Source of the DNA: an uncultured Salinicoccus sp.
GTDB taxonomy: Bacteria > Bacillota > Bacilli > Staphylococcales > Salinicoccaceae
DNA length: 64,000 nucleotides
Direction: 5' to 3'
Assembly: GCA_947494965.1 (NCBI GenBank)
Contig: CANLWV010000002.1
Location: 186,001-250,000 of the forward strand
Position numbers and translations under genes: made by a program. Each line of letters opens with the position of its first letter. Position 1 is the stretch's first letter. Below the pieces are notes generated by a model that saw only the letters and a program-made list of their open reading frames with translations, had not been told where the DNA came from and did no database searches. Positions 30,926 through 40,894 of the stretch are shown here, one piece after another.

Positions 30926-31738
30926 TCATTTGCTTTGTTGGCCGATGAAAATTTCTTCCATTATATCACCCGGACCAAGCACCATCTTGGCACCATCCTG
31001 TATTCTTATATTTGTGCCTTTTGAGAGCGGTGAATGGATATTTCCGGGGATGCAGAACCCAATCCGGTTCTCGTCCAAAGCCATCTCCAGTGTGATCATG
31101 CTGCCACCGCCGACTTCAGCTTCAGTGACCAGCACGCCCACCGACATTCCCGCTATGATTCTATTACGTGCAACGAACCGCCACTTCTCTATCGAAGTGC
31201 CGGGCGGGTACTCGCTTACGACTAGATGATGCGTTTCCATGAGGGTACGGACATGTTGGGTGCTTTTAGGATAATGCACGTCATGCCCAAACGCCAACAC
31301 ACCAATCGTCTTCTTGTCACCTTTCATCGCTGTTTCGTGCGCAATGGCATCAGCGCCATAGGCGAGGCCGGAAACAATCGTTATCTCCTTTGCCAGTCCT
31401 GGTATGATACCATCCAATGCCCTGCGTGTATAAAATCCTGCCTTCCGGCTCCCCACTACCGCTAGCTTGCAATATGAAAAAAGCGCAGGGTCACCGCGAT
31501 AATAAAGTATGTAGGGGGGATCATAGATTTCCTTCAGGAGTGCTGGATAATCCGCGTCATCAATCGTAACATATCCAATGCGCTGTTCCCTTAAGATTTT
31601 AAGCAACGCTCCCCCATCCATTTCCCGTGCACGGGAAATCTTTTCCGACAATCCTTTCGGCGGGGATGCACCTCCTACAATATATTTCCTATACTCCTGT
31701 ACAGTAACTCCTGCAAAGCTTAATTTTAAATGATTCAA
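30926..31738 (-). CDS. dprA: DNA-processing protein DprA
   Basis: 270 residues from a TTG at 31738 (reads MNHLKLSFAG), set by the GGGAGGA site 7 bases upstream; the open frame starts further up, but its first ATGs have no ribosome site. It loads RecA on incoming single-stranded DNA in transformation. The Rossmann-like core is clear: LAVVGSRKAG, VSGLAYGADAIAHETA, GVLAFGHDVHYP and the C-terminal FVARNRIIAGMS plus VTEAEVGGGSMIT. It sits between sucD and topA as in Bacillus and Staphylococcus. Confidence 0.93.
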   Translation of the reverse strand: MNHLKLSFAGVTVQEYRKYIVGGASPPKGLSEKISRAREMDGGALLKILREQRIGYVTIDDADYPALLKEIYDPPYILYYRGDPALFSYCKLAVVGSRKAGFYTRRALDGIIPGLAKEITIVSGLAYGADAIAHETAMKGDKKTIGVLAFGHDVHYPKSTQHVRTLMETHHLVVSEYPPGTSIEKWRFVARNRIIAGMSVGVLVTEAEVGGGSMITLEMALDENRIGFCIPGNIHSPLSKGTNIRIQDGAKMVLGPGDIMEEIFIGQQSK

Positions 31739-31763
31739 ATACATTCCTCCCATCTCTTTTTGA

Positions 31764-31769
31764 ATTATA
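31764..31769 (-). promoter_or_regulatory. Possible -10 element of dprA
   Basis: Perfect TATAAT on the minus strand, 26 bases upstream of the dprA start and downstream of the sucD terminator. No good -35 element is visible at the right distance. Confidence 0.4.
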
Positions 31770-31828
31770 GGAGAATTAATCCGACACCCCATGACATTTA
31801 TGTTAAATCCTATGGAATTAACTGCCAA

Positions 31829-31862
31829 AAAAAGCAGAACCCTATATAGGGTTCTGCTTTTT
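31829..31862 (-). terminator. Intrinsic terminator of sucCD
   Basis: Long palindromic stem with arms AAAGCAGAACCCTAT and ATAGGGTTCTGCTTT flanked by A- and T-runs, about 30 bases past the sucD stop. The symmetry would allow termination on both strands. Confidence 0.88.
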
Positions 31863-31891
31863 CGTGGTCATTCATATGATTTATATGACGT

Positions 31892-32800
31892 TTATTTTAC
31901 AGTGAGGCATTTTTCGTAAAGGCCGTCTTCCTTCTTGATGCGGTTGATTAGAGTTTCACCGATTTCAGAAGGCGTATCAGCCGTTTCGATGCCACACGCG
32001 TTCATCGTTTTGATTTTTTCATCAGCTGTACCTTTACCGCCGGAAATGATCGCCCCTGCGTGGCCCATACGTTTGCCTGGAGGAGCTGTCACACCACCGA
32101 TGAATCCTACGACAGGCTTATTCATGTTTTCTTTGACCCATTCTGCCGCTTCTTCTTCTGCAGTACCACCGATTTCTCCAATCATGACTACAGCTTCTGT
32201 CTCAGGATCTTCATTGAACGCTTTAAGCGTATCGATGAAGTTTGTGCCATTTACCGGGTCACCGCCGATACCGACAGCAGTTGTCTGCCCAATTCCAGCT
32301 TCAGTCAATTGGTGCACTGCTTCATATGTCAACGTGCCGGAGCGGCTTACTACGCCGACATGGCCTTTTTTGTGTATATATCCTGGCATGATGCCGATCT
32401 TGCATTCGTCGGCAGTGATTACGCCTGGACAGTTCGGTCCGACAAGACGCGTCTTCTTGCCTTCCAGATAACGCTTGACTTTTACCATATCAAGCACAGG
32501 AATGTGCTCAGTGATACAGATCGCCATATCCAGTTCTGCATCGGCACATTCAACTATCGCATCGGCCGCAAAAGGTGCCGGCACATAGATTACAGATACT
32601 GATGCACCTGTTTCTTTCTTCGCTTCTTCAACAGTGTTGAATACTGGCACGCCTTCTACTTCCTGGCCACCTTTACCTGGTGTCACCCCTGCAACAATCT
32701 GGGTACCATACTCAAGCATCTGCTTTGTATGGAACAATGCAGTCGCTCCGGTGATGCCCTGAACTAGTACTTTAGTATTTTTATCGATAAATACGCCCAC
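31892..32800 (-). CDS. sucD: Succinyl-CoA synthetase, alpha subunit
   Basis: 302 residues. The alpha subunit forms and carries the phosphohistidine in the TCA-cycle step succinyl-CoA to succinate with NTP synthesis. CoA-binding [15 protein letters not shown] is near the start, and the phospho-His region [14 protein letters not shown] is near the C-terminus, with the active His in MGHAG. GTG start at 32800 after GGAGGAATC. It follows sucC by 17 bases and ends in a strong terminator. Confidence 0.97.
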   Translation of the reverse strand: MGVFIDKNTKVLVQGITGATALFHTKQMLEYGTQIVAGVTPGKGGQEVEGVPVFNTVEEAKKETGASVSVIYVPAPFAADAIVECADAELDMAICITEHIPVLDMVKVKRYLEGKKTRLVGPNCPGVITADECKIGIMPGYIHKKGHVGVVSRSGTLTYEAVHQLTEAGIGQTTAVGIGGDPVNGTNFIDTLKAFNEDPETEAVVMIGEIGGTAEEEAAEWVKENMNKPVVGFIGGVTAPPGKRMGHAGAIISGGKGTADEKIKTMNACGIETADTPSEIGETLINRIKKEDGLYEKCLTVK

Positions 32801-32817
32801 AGTAGATTCCTCCGTTT

Positions 32818-33984
32818 TTATTTATTATTGACCGCTTCGATGATCTTCTTGGCACCTTCAGCCATCGTCTGTGCAGAAATTATATCAAAATCGGATTGTG
32901 CAAGGATTTCCTTACCCTTTTCAACGTTGGTGCCTTCCAGACGCACAACCAACGGGATATCAAGTCCGACATTCTTGACCGCTTCCACGACACCTTCAGC
33001 GATGACGTCACATTTCATGATACCGCCGAAAATGTTGACGAAAATACCTTCAACACCTTCATCTCCAAGGATGATCTTGAATGCTTCAGTTACTTTTTCA
33101 GTCGTAGCACCGCCCCCTACATCTAGGAAGTTGGCAGGCTCGCCGCCGAAGTGGTTGATGGTATCCATTGTTGCCATAGCAAGACCGGCACCGTTCACCA
33201 TACAACCGATGTTACCATCCAGCGCAACATAGGACAGATCATATTTGGATGCTTCAATCTCTTTCGGATCTTCTTCATCCAAGTCGCGGAGTTCTACTAT
33301 GTCTTTATTCCTAAAGAGCGCGTTCTCATCAAAGTTCACTTTCGCATCCAATGCGAGTACCTCACCTTCGCCTGTTGTGACAAGCGGGTTGATTTCCATG
33401 ATGGAACAGTCTTTTTCAGTAAATACTTTGTATAGGGAGAGCATCAATTTAGTCGCCTTGCCGACAGATTCCTTTGGAATGTTGATGTTGAAGGCAAGTC
33501 TTCTGGCCTGATAAGGCATGAGTCCGACTACAGGGTCGATGACTTCCTTGAAGATTTTTTCAGGAGTCGCTTCAGCAACTTCCTCAATCTCAGTACCGCC
33601 TTCTTCAGAACCCATCAATACGACGCGGTCTGTTGCACGGTCTACGACTAAACCGATATAGAATTCATTCTGGATGTCGCATCCTTCTTCGATCAGGAGA
33701 CGTTTAACTTCTTTTCCTTCAGGACCGGTCTGGTGGGTAACGAGTACTTTGCCGAGCAGTTCCTTGGCGTACTCCCTCACTTCATCCAGCGTTTTGGCGA
33801 TTTTAACACCGCCTGCTTTACCGCGTCCGCCCGCGTGGATCTGTGCTTTTACGACGTATACATCAGAGTCCAGTGTTTTAGCTGCTTCCACTGCTTCCTC
33901 AGGTGTATAGGCTACACTGCCGTTAGGCACGGCCACGCCCATGGAGCGAAAGATTTCTTTCCCTTGATACTCATGGATATTCAT
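32818..33984 (-). CDS. sucC: Succinyl-CoA synthetase, beta subunit
   Basis: 388 residues from the ATG at 33984 ([17 protein letters not shown]); an ATG two codons earlier overlaps the AGGAGG site. It binds the nucleotide through an ATP-grasp domain ([14 protein letters not shown]) and succinate in the C-terminal ligase domain ([31 protein letters not shown]). Length equals that of E. coli SucC. First gene of sucC-sucD, with its own promoter. Confidence 0.97.
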   Translation of the reverse strand: MNIHEYQGKEIFRSMGVAVPNGSVAYTPEEAVEAAKTLDSDVYVVKAQIHAGGRGKAGGVKIAKTLDEVREYAKELLGKVLVTHQTGPEGKEVKRLLIEEGCDIQNEFYIGLVVDRATDRVVLMGSEEGGTEIEEVAEATPEKIFKEVIDPVVGLMPYQARRLAFNINIPKESVGKATKLMLSLYKVFTEKDCSIMEINPLVTTGEGEVLALDAKVNFDENALFRNKDIVELRDLDEEDPKEIEASKYDLSYVALDGNIGCMVNGAGLAMATMDTINHFGGEPANFLDVGGGATTEKVTEAFKIILGDEGVEGIFVNIFGGIMKCDVIAEGVVEAVKNVGLDIPLVVRLEGTNVEKGKEILAQSDFDIISAQTMAEGAKKIIEAVNNK

Positions 33985-34021
33985 GTTCATCCTCCTAAGA
34001 CTTTTTTAACCTTACCCCCCA

Positions 34022-34050
34022 ATTATAGAAAAGGTGTTCATTAAAGTAAA
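34022..34050 (-). promoter_or_regulatory. Promoter of sucCD
   Basis: TTTACT (34045-34050), 17-base spacer, perfect TATAAT (34022-34027), between the rnhB stop and sucC. Confidence 0.7.
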
Positions 34051-34067
34051 CTGCATTCCAAAAATTA

Positions 34068-34829
34068 TTATTTTGCCCGCATGGATTTAACCGGTTCAAA
34101 TGTATGACGGTGTATTTCGCACGGCCCGAATGAGTCAAGTGCAGCCAAATGTTCCGTTGTTCCGTAGCCTTTATGGGCTGCGAATCCGTAACCTGGATAA
34201 ACCGTGTCGTGATGCTCCATATATAGATCCCTTTCCGTTTTGGCGAGCACACTGGCAGCAGCAATCGATACGGAATTCGCGTCCCCTTTTATGATTGGGG
34301 TCTCTTCAATTCCCATGTCGATCGTCATCGCATCCACAAGAAGATGATCGGGGGCAGCCGCCAGCTTATCAACGGCACGTTCCATCGCCAGACGGCTTGC
34401 CTGATAGATATTGAGCCGGTCTATCTCATCGACGCTTGCCGTGCCTATTCCGTAGTCCGCCTCTGCCATTATTATCTCACGGAAGGCCTTCCTTTTTTTC
34501 AGGGAGAGCTTCTTTGAATCATCCAGACCGGGCAGCATGAAGCCTTCCGGCAGAACGACCGCCGCTGCCACCACTTCCCCCGCAATGGGGCCGCGCCCAG
34601 CTTCGTCTACACCTGCAATATACTCGGCCTTGGCTTTTAGATTTTGTTCGTATCGGCTCATGTATTCATATTTCTTTTTCATCAGGGCTTCATTTTCCAG
34701 CCTCTTCCTATGGCGTTCTAATGATTTGGCTACCCCTTTCCTCGGGTCATCCCGCCACGGGGACCTGTTCAATTCATCAATTGTTGTATAGCCTCCGAGT
34801 TCTGTTTCGATCTCTGATATCTTCTTCAC
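34068..34829 (-). CDS. rnhB: Ribonuclease HII
   Basis: 253 residues. It removes ribonucleotides from DNA and RNA in RNA-DNA hybrids. An N-terminal extension of about 70 residues, as in S. aureus RNase HII, precedes the catalytic domain with [14 protein letters not shown] (Asp75, Glu76), [16 protein letters not shown] and [15 protein letters not shown] start at 34829 overlaps the rbgA stop by 4 bases, with an AAGGTGG site. The rbgA-rnhB pair is conserved in Bacillales. Confidence 0.95.
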   Translation of the reverse strand: MKKISEIETELGGYTTIDELNRSPWRDDPRKGVAKSLERHRKRLENEALMKKKYEYMSRYEQNLKAKAEYIAGVDEAGRGPIAGEVVAAAVVLPEGFMLPGLDDSKKLSLKKRKAFREIIMAEADYGIGTASVDEIDRLNIYQASRLAMERAVDKLAAAPDHLLVDAMTIDMGIEETPIIKGDANSVSIAAASVLAKTERDLYMEHHDTVYPGYGFAAHKGYGTTEHLAALDSFGPCEIHRHTFEPVKSMRAK

Positions 34830-35680
34830 TGTGTATCCACCTTATCGAATGTATAGCGGCCAATCTTGCCATTTCTGATATCGTGGATGACCCGATTGGT
34901 CACAGCTTCATAGTTGATCTCATTTCCGCTTGCCTTCATACCCCTTGACTTGCCTATGGCATCGAATACTGTGACGATGTCATCATCCTGGCTGACAGAA
35001 ATGTTGTAGAATGCATTAAAGCGCTCCGGGTCCCATTCAAGCAGGTACTGCATGCCAAAGATTGCAACTTCATCAAGTGGCACTACCGTGTCCTTGATTG
35101 CACCGGTCAAGGCAAGTTTCTTTCCTGTAGCCTCATCCTCGAATTTCGGCCAAAGGATACCTGGCGTATCCAGCAGCTCCATCTGCTGTCCGGCTTTGAT
35201 CCATTGCTGCTGTTTAGTGACTCCTGGGGTATTACCCGTCTTTGCGCCTTTCTTTCTGGCAATATTGTTGATGACTGTGGATTTGCCCACATTGGGTATA
35301 CCTATGATCATGGCCCTTATGGCGCGGCGCCTGATGCCTTTTTCTTCCATTCTATTGAAGTCGTCGGCAGTCGCCTTTACCGCCAACGGCTCGATTTTTT
35401 TGATTATCTGGTTGTGGCGGCCATCTAGGGCGACTGGATATTTCCCCTCACTCCTGAACTTAGATAACCAGCGGTCCGTAGCTTTAGGGTCGGCCATATC
35501 CACCTTGTTCAACACCACGATGCGGGGTTTATGCTTTGTGATTTCATCCATCATGGGGTTATGGCTTGAATTTGGGATGCGGGCATCCAATATTTCGATC
35601 ACCACATCCACCTTCTTCAAATTCTCTTCCACTTCCCTTCTCGCTTTGGCCATATGGCCCGGGAACCAGTTTATGCTCAT
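34826..35680 (-). CDS. rbgA: Ribosome biogenesis GTPase A (YlqF)
   Basis: 284 residues. GTPase needed for late assembly of the 50S subunit. The motifs are in circularly permuted order: G4 NKVD at 58-61, G1 GIPNVGKST at 127-135, G3 DTPG at 171-174. ATG at 35680 with an AGGAGTG site. In most Bacillales it directly follows rplS; here a 4-kb plus-strand cassette has been inserted between them, so rbgA has its own promoter. Confidence 0.96.
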   Translation of the reverse strand: MSINWFPGHMAKARREVEENLKKVDVVIEILDARIPNSSHNPMMDEITKHKPRIVVLNKVDMADPKATDRWLSKFRSEGKYPVALDGRHNQIIKKIEPLAVKATADDFNRMEEKGIRRRAIRAMIIGIPNVGKSTVINNIARKKGAKTGNTPGVTKQQQWIKAGQQMELLDTPGILWPKFEDEATGKKLALTGAIKDTVVPLDEVAIFGMQYLLEWDPERFNAFYNISVSQDDDIVTVFDAIGKSRGMKASGNEINYEAVTNRVIHDIRNGKIGRYTFDKVDTQ

Positions 35681-35716
35681 ATAAAAGCACTCCTATCTAT
35701 AAATCCTCTATTTTAT

Positions 35717-35764
35717 TTCATTAATTCATCCCTGTATTATATAATACAATCATCATTTAATAAA
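35717..35764. promoter_or_regulatory. Overlapping divergent promoters of rbgA and the glycosylation cassette
   Basis: The 14-bp palindrome GTATTATATAATAC (35734-35747) supplies a TATAAT -10 on each strand: 35740-35745 for the plus-strand cassette (TTCATT at 35717-35722) and 35736-35741 for minus-strand rbgA (TTTATT at 35759-35764). Both -35 elements are poor. Confidence 0.55.
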
Positions 35765-35783
35765 CGACGGGAGGTGAGGGTCG

Positions 35784-36728
35784 ATGATTTCGGTTGTAAT
35801 TCCAGTTTTCAATGAAGCAGAAAATATTGCGGTGCTTGATGCAGAAATCTCATCAATCATGCAGGTAATCGAACATACCTATGAAATCATCTTCATCGAT
35901 GACGGCTCACAAGATGATACCTTGGCAAAAATCAGGGGGCTCTCCAACCCGAACATCAGATTCGTTTCATTTTCGCGTAATTTCGGTAAAGAGGCGGCTC
36001 TTCTTGCCGGCCTCAAAATGGCACGGGGGGACGCCATCGTCATCATGGACGGCGACATGCAACACCCACCTTCCCTCATTCCAGATTTAATCAGACCCTA
36101 CGAGGCAGGATTCGATCAAGTGGTCGCCAAGCGCAACAGGGTGGAGGAACCACTCTCCAGACGCCTGCCCTCAAAGCTATTCTATCGCCTGATGAACGTT
36201 ACGAGTACAGTGAAACTTGTCGATGGGGAGGGGGATTTCCGCCTCATCTCAAGGAAAGTAGCTGATGCGATACTGTTGCTTAGCGAAAACAACCGGTTTT
36301 CTAAGGGGATATTCGAATGGGTGGGCTTCAATAAGACCGTGGTCGAATTCGATCATATCGAGCGGGGTTCAGGAATCAGTACATTCAATCCACTCAAACT
36401 TTTGGATTACGCAATCGATGGCATCAGTGCGTTCAATCATCGTCCACTGAGGAGCTGTTTTTATTTGGGGTTGGTTGTTCTGGTTGTCTCGCTCATCTAT
36501 ATATTGTACATGTTCGTTAATATTATGGTTAATGGCATCGATGTCCCGGGCTACTTCACGATCATCGCCAGCCTGTTGCTTTTAGGCAGTATCCAGCTGT
36601 TCTCGCTCGGCATCATCGGCGAATATGTCGGGCGCATCTATATAGAGACCAAAGACCGCCCGAAATATATCGTCAAGACGTCTTCAGACAGCGATTCTGC
36701 ACAAGGAGGCCATCATGGAACTGAATAG
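35784..36728 (+). CDS. csbB: Polyprenyl-phosphate glycosyltransferase, CsbB/GtrB-like (GT2 family)
   Basis: 314 residues. A membrane-anchored GT2 enzyme that should load a sugar (GlcNAc in known CsbB proteins) on undecaprenyl phosphate at the inner membrane face. VVIPVFNEAENI opens the fold; nucleotide- and metal-binding acidic residues are Asp39-Asp40 (IDDGSQDDT) and Asp89/Asp91 (MDGDMQHP). Two C-terminal membrane helices (about 228-250 and 265-287) are followed by GEYVGRIYIETKDRP. ATG at 35784 after GGGAGGTGAG. It overlaps the GtrA-like gene by 14 bases. Family is certain; the sugar and acceptor are inferred. Confidence 0.85.
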   Translation: MISVVIPVFNEAENIAVLDAEISSIMQVIEHTYEIIFIDDGSQDDTLAKIRGLSNPNIRFVSFSRNFGKEAALLAGLKMARGDAIVIMDGDMQHPPSLIPDLIRPYEAGFDQVVAKRNRVEEPLSRRLPSKLFYRLMNVTSTVKLVDGEGDFRLISRKVADAILLLSENNRFSKGIFEWVGFNKTVVEFDHIERGSGISTFNPLKLLDYAIDGISAFNHRPLRSCFYLGLVVLVVSLIYILYMFVNIMVNGIDVPGYFTIIASLLLLGSIQLFSLGIIGEYVGRIYIETKDRPKYIVKTSSDSDSAQGGHHGTE

Positions 36729-37092
36729 TGATGTCAATGAAGTGCTCCGTTTCATTTTCGTCGGCTTTATCAACACCATCAATTACTATGTGTTCTACAT
36801 TCTTTCGATAACGGTGGGGGCTCCTTATCTAGCGGCGCATCTCACGAGCTTCGCTGTAGCCTTCATCATTTCCTACTTCCTGAATTGCCGGTATGTATAT
36901 AAAGTGCGGCCGACATTGGCAAAGTTCCTGAAATTTCCCCTAAGCCAGGTTTTCAATATGGGGCTCCAGACCGCTCTACTTTACCTGTTCGTTGAATCTT
37001 TCGGATGGCCCGAGCCTTTCGCACCGCTGCCCGTACTGATCATCACTGTACCGCTCACATACATCATCACCCGATGGATCCTGAAAGATTAG
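36715..37092 (+). CDS. gtcA: GtrA/GtcA-family membrane protein, putative flippase
   Basis: 125 residues with four hydrophobic segments (about 10-30, 37-58, 70-92, 97-120), the GtrA layout. Family marks are RFIFVGFINTINYYVFYIL and the FLNCRYVY segment. GtrA/GtcA proteins are thought to flip the lipid-linked sugar across the membrane. ATG at 36715 with AAGGAGG inside the end of the upstream gene, so translation is coupled. It lies between the lipid-sugar synthase and the YfhO-like protein, as expected for a three-part glycosylation system. Confidence 0.85.
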   Translation: MELNSDVNEVLRFIFVGFINTINYYVFYILSITVGAPYLAAHLTSFAVAFIISYFLNCRYVYKVRPTLAKFLKFPLSQVFNMGLQTALLYLFVESFGWPEPFAPLPVLIITVPLTYIITRWILKD

Positions 37093-37102
37093 GAGGAGTA
37101 AA

Positions 37103-39703
37103 TTGAAGAAAATGAAGGCGCCTTTTTCAGCCATACGTCTCATCGTCCTCATCAGTGTACTCTCGGTGCTGTCCCATTCCTATCTCCTGTGGCGCTTCCT
37201 GGCACCGACTGACGATAAATTGAAGGTGTTCATGACGGGGGCCAACGATGGTCTGGAACAGATGCTCCCCATGCAGCTCTACCTCTACGAAAAATTCAAG
37301 GAGGGTACATGGTTCTATGACACCGATTTTGGCCTAGGTGGGGATTTCTACACGGATCTCGCCTACTACTATTCGACAAACATCATCCATCACATCAACA
37401 TGATTCTGGTGCGTGTGGCGGAGTTCTTCATTGGCTTAGACGTCGCAAGCATCGATTTTTGGGCGTATAACGCATTTTTCATTTCCATCCTGAAAACATT
37501 CTTGATCATTTATTTTACATACCGCTTTTTGAAGTCGATCGGAAGCGCCCCTCTCCCTGCACTGGTCGGGGGCTTCATTTTCGCTGCATCCCCCACCTAT
37601 TTCAGGTTCACCATCTTCTGGTCCTTTTTCAGTGACGTCTTCATCTGGCTGCCTTTGACTCTTTGGGCAATTGAGATACTCATCAGAAAAGGCAGGCCCG
37701 GGTTATTTATATTTGCCGTTGCAGCCACGATGATAAACAATTTCTATTTTGCCTATTACCAATTCATCATCGCCCTTGTCTACTTGGGCGTGCGTCTGTT
37801 CTTTAAAAAGAGTGGTGACGCCTCCCGGATTGATACGTTGAAGCGGGCCATCCCGTCCGGCCTGCTCGGCGCGGGCATCTCCTGCGTCGCCTTCTTCCAT
37901 GCTGTGCGCGGGTTCTTCAATAATGACGACAGGGAGTATGAAGTCACTGTACCGCTTGTCTCGGAGCTAGGATGGCAGGACAACATATTTTATGAAAACT
38001 ATCTGATAATCATCCTGTTCCTCGCCATCCAGGCTTTATTCACCATGAAGCTCTACCGCCACTATTTCTTTCGGCTGTTTGCAGTGCTGACGATCGTCTT
38101 CATGCTATTTACGTTGTCGCCGTACGTCGACACTTTCTTCAACGGTTTCCAGCAGCCCCAGAAAAGATGGCATTATATGCTCGTCTTCTTCCAGGCTGCA
38201 CTGATCGCACTGTATCTATCAAAATTCAGGACCATCCCGCTCAAGCAGTATCTCACAAGCCTCATTCCGGTCTATATCATCATTGCACTTTCCGCCTGGA
38301 TTAAAGGTGACATCGTAATTTGGGTGTGGATCATTCCGCTGATCCAGTTCTTGGGTTACCTATTGTACTTCAGATGGGGAAACAGACCACTGGTCCAGTT
38401 GGCGCATATCTTTGCCATCATCGCCTACGTCATGATGGTCGCCGCTTCGCACACCGAATCACAGATCTACCACGATGGCATCACCGACCGCAATCACCTG
38501 TTCTATATCAACAGCAACCACTACGCGAGTGACCTCCAGGAATATAACATCGACTGGATACAACAGAGGAAACAGCCTGAACAGAAGATAGACTACAAGG
38601 TCAAGGAACAGGATAATACGCCACTATATATGGCTTTCAACGGCACCAGCCTCTATTCGAGCATCATAGACGGCGAAATCATCGACTTCTATTATAATGA
38701 TCTGAAGGTCAATATCCGTTATGAATCCATTAGCCGCTACTCGACATTCCAGTCGCGGAGCAATCTATTCTCCCTCTTCAACGTCGATTATATGATGCGC
38801 GGCAAGGACCATTACGGCGTACCGCTCAAGTTTTCACCCATCAAGGAGGATGGCACTTATACGGTATATGAGAACACTCTGCCACTTCCCTTCGTCAGGC
38901 AAGCCTCCCGCATCTATGACCCGGATGAACTGGAGGGCCCTCTGGAGCGTGAGCATGCCATGCTAAAAGGAATAGTGACCGACGCAAGGCCTCCGAATGC
39001 TTCTGAGCCATCCCCTGAAAATATAATGGACGAGATAGAGATTGCACCACAAAATGCCTCCTATACAAACGGCATTCTAGAAGTCCCTTCAGACGAGGGC
39101 GGTTTCATGTTCGACTTCTCAAATATTGAAGCTGCTGAAGAAAGTGATGTATACATTGAAATGTCCATCGAACTCATGGAGCCAATCAAGCGGTTCACCA
39201 TCGATGTTGACGGCTATCCGAATGAAAGATTGTTTGCCACCAGCAAATACCGTACGTATGCGGATGACCTGCTCTACCGGGTCAGACTGAAAGATAAGAT
39301 TCCTATTTCGTTTCCAGAAGGCCGATATGCGGTGGACATTGAAGGCGTGTACATCGAAGATTATGATTTACTTGAACAGCAGAGCAGAAAAGAGCCTCTA
39401 AATTATACCGTAACCGAAAGGGCAAATTCCTACGTCATAGAACTCGACGACCCTGATCCTGGTTTAATTACTGTGCCCATGATCTTCAGGGAAGGCATGA
39501 CTGCTACTGGAGATGATTCCGGTAGGTTGGATACTTTCAGGGCAAACTACTTGATGACGGGCTTTGAAACGGGGAATGACAGTGTCGTCACCATTTCCTA
39601 TACCCCACCGTATTACTGGACCACTTTGCTGGTCAGTATAATCTCACTGATTCTCTCCATTTTTTGGGTCCTCGCAAAGGATTTCCGTAAAAAAGGCAAA
39701 TAA
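37103..39703 (+). CDS. yfhO: YfhO-family membrane glycosyltransferase (putative lipoteichoic acid glycosylation)
   Basis: 866 residues, TTG start at 37103 after AGGAGGAGT. About a dozen membrane helices fill residues 10-460, followed by a large extracellular domain (about 470-835) and a last membrane helix near 840-860, ending in a basic tail. The first outer loop carries GANDGLEQMLP (Asp49), the acidic position expected of GT-C enzymes that use lipid-linked sugars. YfhO with CsbB and GtcA glycosylates lipoteichoic acid in B. subtilis and S. aureus, so the same role is inferred. It ends in a terminator shared with the convergent rplS. Confidence 0.82.
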   Translation: MKKMKAPFSAIRLIVLISVLSVLSHSYLLWRFLAPTDDKLKVFMTGANDGLEQMLPMQLYLYEKFKEGTWFYDTDFGLGGDFYTDLAYYYSTNIIHHINMILVRVAEFFIGLDVASIDFWAYNAFFISILKTFLIIYFTYRFLKSIGSAPLPALVGGFIFAASPTYFRFTIFWSFFSDVFIWLPLTLWAIEILIRKGRPGLFIFAVAATMINNFYFAYYQFIIALVYLGVRLFFKKSGDASRIDTLKRAIPSGLLGAGISCVAFFHAVRGFFNNDDREYEVTVPLVSELGWQDNIFYENYLIIILFLAIQALFTMKLYRHYFFRLFAVLTIVFMLFTLSPYVDTFFNGFQQPQKRWHYMLVFFQAALIALYLSKFRTIPLKQYLTSLIPVYIIIALSAWIKGDIVIWVWIIPLIQFLGYLLYFRWGNRPLVQLAHIFAIIAYVMMVAASHTESQIYHDGITDRNHLFYINSNHYASDLQEYNIDWIQQRKQPEQKIDYKVKEQDNTPLYMAFNGTSLYSSIIDGEIIDFYYNDLKVNIRYESISRYSTFQSRSNLFSLFNVDYMMRGKDHYGVPLKFSPIKEDGTYTVYENTLPLPFVRQASRIYDPDELEGPLEREHAMLKGIVTDARPPNASEPSPENIMDEIEIAPQNASYTNGILEVPSDEGGFMFDFSNIEAAEESDVYIEMSIELMEPIKRFTIDVDGYPNERLFATSKYRTYADDLLYRVRLKDKIPISFPEGRYAVDIEGVYIEDYDLLEQQSRKEPLNYTVTERANSYVIELDDPDPGLITVPMIFREGMTATGDDSGRLDTFRANYLMTGFETGNDSVVTISYTPPYYWTTLLVSIISLILSIFWVLAKDFRKKGK

Positions 39704-39735
39704 AAAAAGCCTGACATTGAATGTCAGGCTTTTTA
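39702..39735. terminator. Bidirectional terminator between yfhO and rplS
   Basis: 10-bp stem AGCCTGACAT/ATGTCAGGCT with a 3-nt loop, flanked by seven A and five T, between two convergent genes. It can terminate both. Confidence 0.9.
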
Positions 39736-39741
39736 CGTTTT

Positions 39742-40089
39742 CTATCTGCGTTCTCTGATACGGGCAGCTTTACCACGCAGGTTACGCAAGTAGTAGAGCT
39801 TCGCACGACGTACACGGCCACGGCGTGTCAATTCGATTCTTTCGAGTTTAGGGGAATGTACAGGGAATGTACGTTCAACACCTACGCCGTAAGAAATTTT
39901 GCGAACTGTGAATGTTTCGGAAATTCCACCGCCGCGACGTTTGATTACGACACCTTCGAAAACCTGGATACGCTCGCGGGAACCCTCTACGATACGGACG
40001 TGAACACGGACGTTGTCTCCGGCCCTGAAATCAGGCAGGTCAGTTTTAAGCTGGTCCTGCGTCAGTTCATTGATTAATTGCTGTGACAT
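39742..40089 (-). CDS. rplS: 50S ribosomal protein L19
   Basis: 115 residues from the ATG at 40089 ([11 protein letters not shown]), set by AAGGAGAAG; seven extra upstream codons are open but are not the start. Large-subunit protein at the 30S-50S interface. The core [22 protein letters not shown], split here, and [18 protein letters not shown] are typical. It is a single-gene unit with its own promoter and leader. It normally neighbours trmD (here 115 bases upstream) and rbgA, from which it is now separated. Confidence 0.97.
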   Translation of the reverse strand: MSQQLINELTQDQLKTDLPDFRAGDNVRVHVRIVEGSRERIQVFEGVVIKRRGGGISETFTVRKISYGVGVERTFPVHSPKLERIELTRRGRVRRAKLYYLRNLRGKAARIRERR

Positions 40090-40162
40090 GTTATCTTCTC
40101 CTTCTTCCAATTATCTTGCCGATTATAGCAGCGGATGATTGTGTATATGTGTGTTTCACACT
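40090..40162 (-). promoter_or_regulatory. rplS leader, possible L19 autoregulatory RNA
   Basis: A 73-base leader with a perfect hairpin GTGTG-AAA-CACAC and a second pairing CCG/CGG. L19 leaders are known in Bacillales at this position. This is inferred from location and folding only. Confidence 0.4.
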
Positions 40163-40168
40163 CGTATA

Positions 40169-40197
40169 ATATTACCACAATAGCCACCGTGTTTCAA
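40169..40197 (-). promoter_or_regulatory. Sigma-A promoter of rplS
   Basis: TTGAAA (40192-40197), 17-base spacer ending in TGG, TAATAT (40169-40174), so an extended -10. Confidence 0.8.
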
Positions 40198-40228
40198 CGG
40201 CTTAAATGCAAATTATCATACGCCCTTA

Positions 40229-40894
40229 TCACTCGAGTAGATCCGGACGTCTCTCCCTGGTGCGCTTTAGACTTTCTTCATGGCGCCATTCTTCAATCAG
40301 CTTATGATTGCCGTTAAGCAACACCTCAGGCACTTTCATACCTCTATATTCGCGAGGTCTGGTGTAGTGCGGATGCTCGAGAAGCCCTGTGCTGAAGGAG
40401 TCCTCCTGATGACTCTCTTCACGGTTCAGCACGCCGGGGATTAGTCTGACTACGGCGTCCGTCATCGTCATGCTGGCGAGTTCCCCACCCGTCAGCACGT
40501 AGTCACCGATGGAGACCTCATCCGTCACAAGACTTCTAATCCGCTCGTCATAGCCCTCATAATGGCCACAGATGAAGACGATATCATTTTCTGTGCTCAA
40601 TTCCTCAGCCATCTTCTGATCGAAGGGGCGTCCTTGCGGACACAATAATATGACCCGGGGATCATCGAGTTCAAGGGATTCCATGGCATTGAAGACAGGT
40701 TCGGGTTTAAGCACCATACCCGCGCCACCGCCATATGGATAGTCATCAACCTTATTGTGCTTATTGCCGGAAAAATCACGGAAGTTGATCGTATGATAGT
40801 CGACGATGCCTTTTTCTTTGGCGCGGCCGAGTATCGAAGTGTTTAGGATGCCATCGTACATTTTTGGGAAAAGCGTCAAATAGTGAATATTCAA
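40229..40894 (-). CDS. trmD: tRNA (guanine-N1)-methyltransferase TrmD
   Basis: 221 residues. It methylates G37 next to the anticodon, using SAM, to prevent frameshifting. The trefoil-knot core is complete: [23 protein letters not shown] and [13 protein letters not shown]. The protein ends at RERRPDLLE, whereas related proteins (about 245 residues) continue some 20 residues; the loss affects only the tail. TTG start at 40894 overlaps the rimM stop, with GGAGGG upstream. Confidence 0.95.
   Translation of the reverse strand: MNIHYLTLFPKMYDGILNTSILGRAKEKGIVDYHTINFRDFSGNKHNKVDDYPYGGGAGMVLKPEPVFNAMESLELDDPRVILLCPQGRPFDQKMAEELSTENDIVFICGHYEGYDERIRSLVTDEVSIGDYVLTGGELASMTMTDAVVRLIPGVLNREESHQEDSFSTGLLEHPHYTRPREYRGMKVPEVLLNGNHKLIEEWRHEESLKRTRERRPDLLE

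Noticed and set aside
35684-35783. Sigma-B promoter upstream of the glycosylation cassette
   Set aside because: No GGGTAT-type -10 with a GTTT -35 is present.
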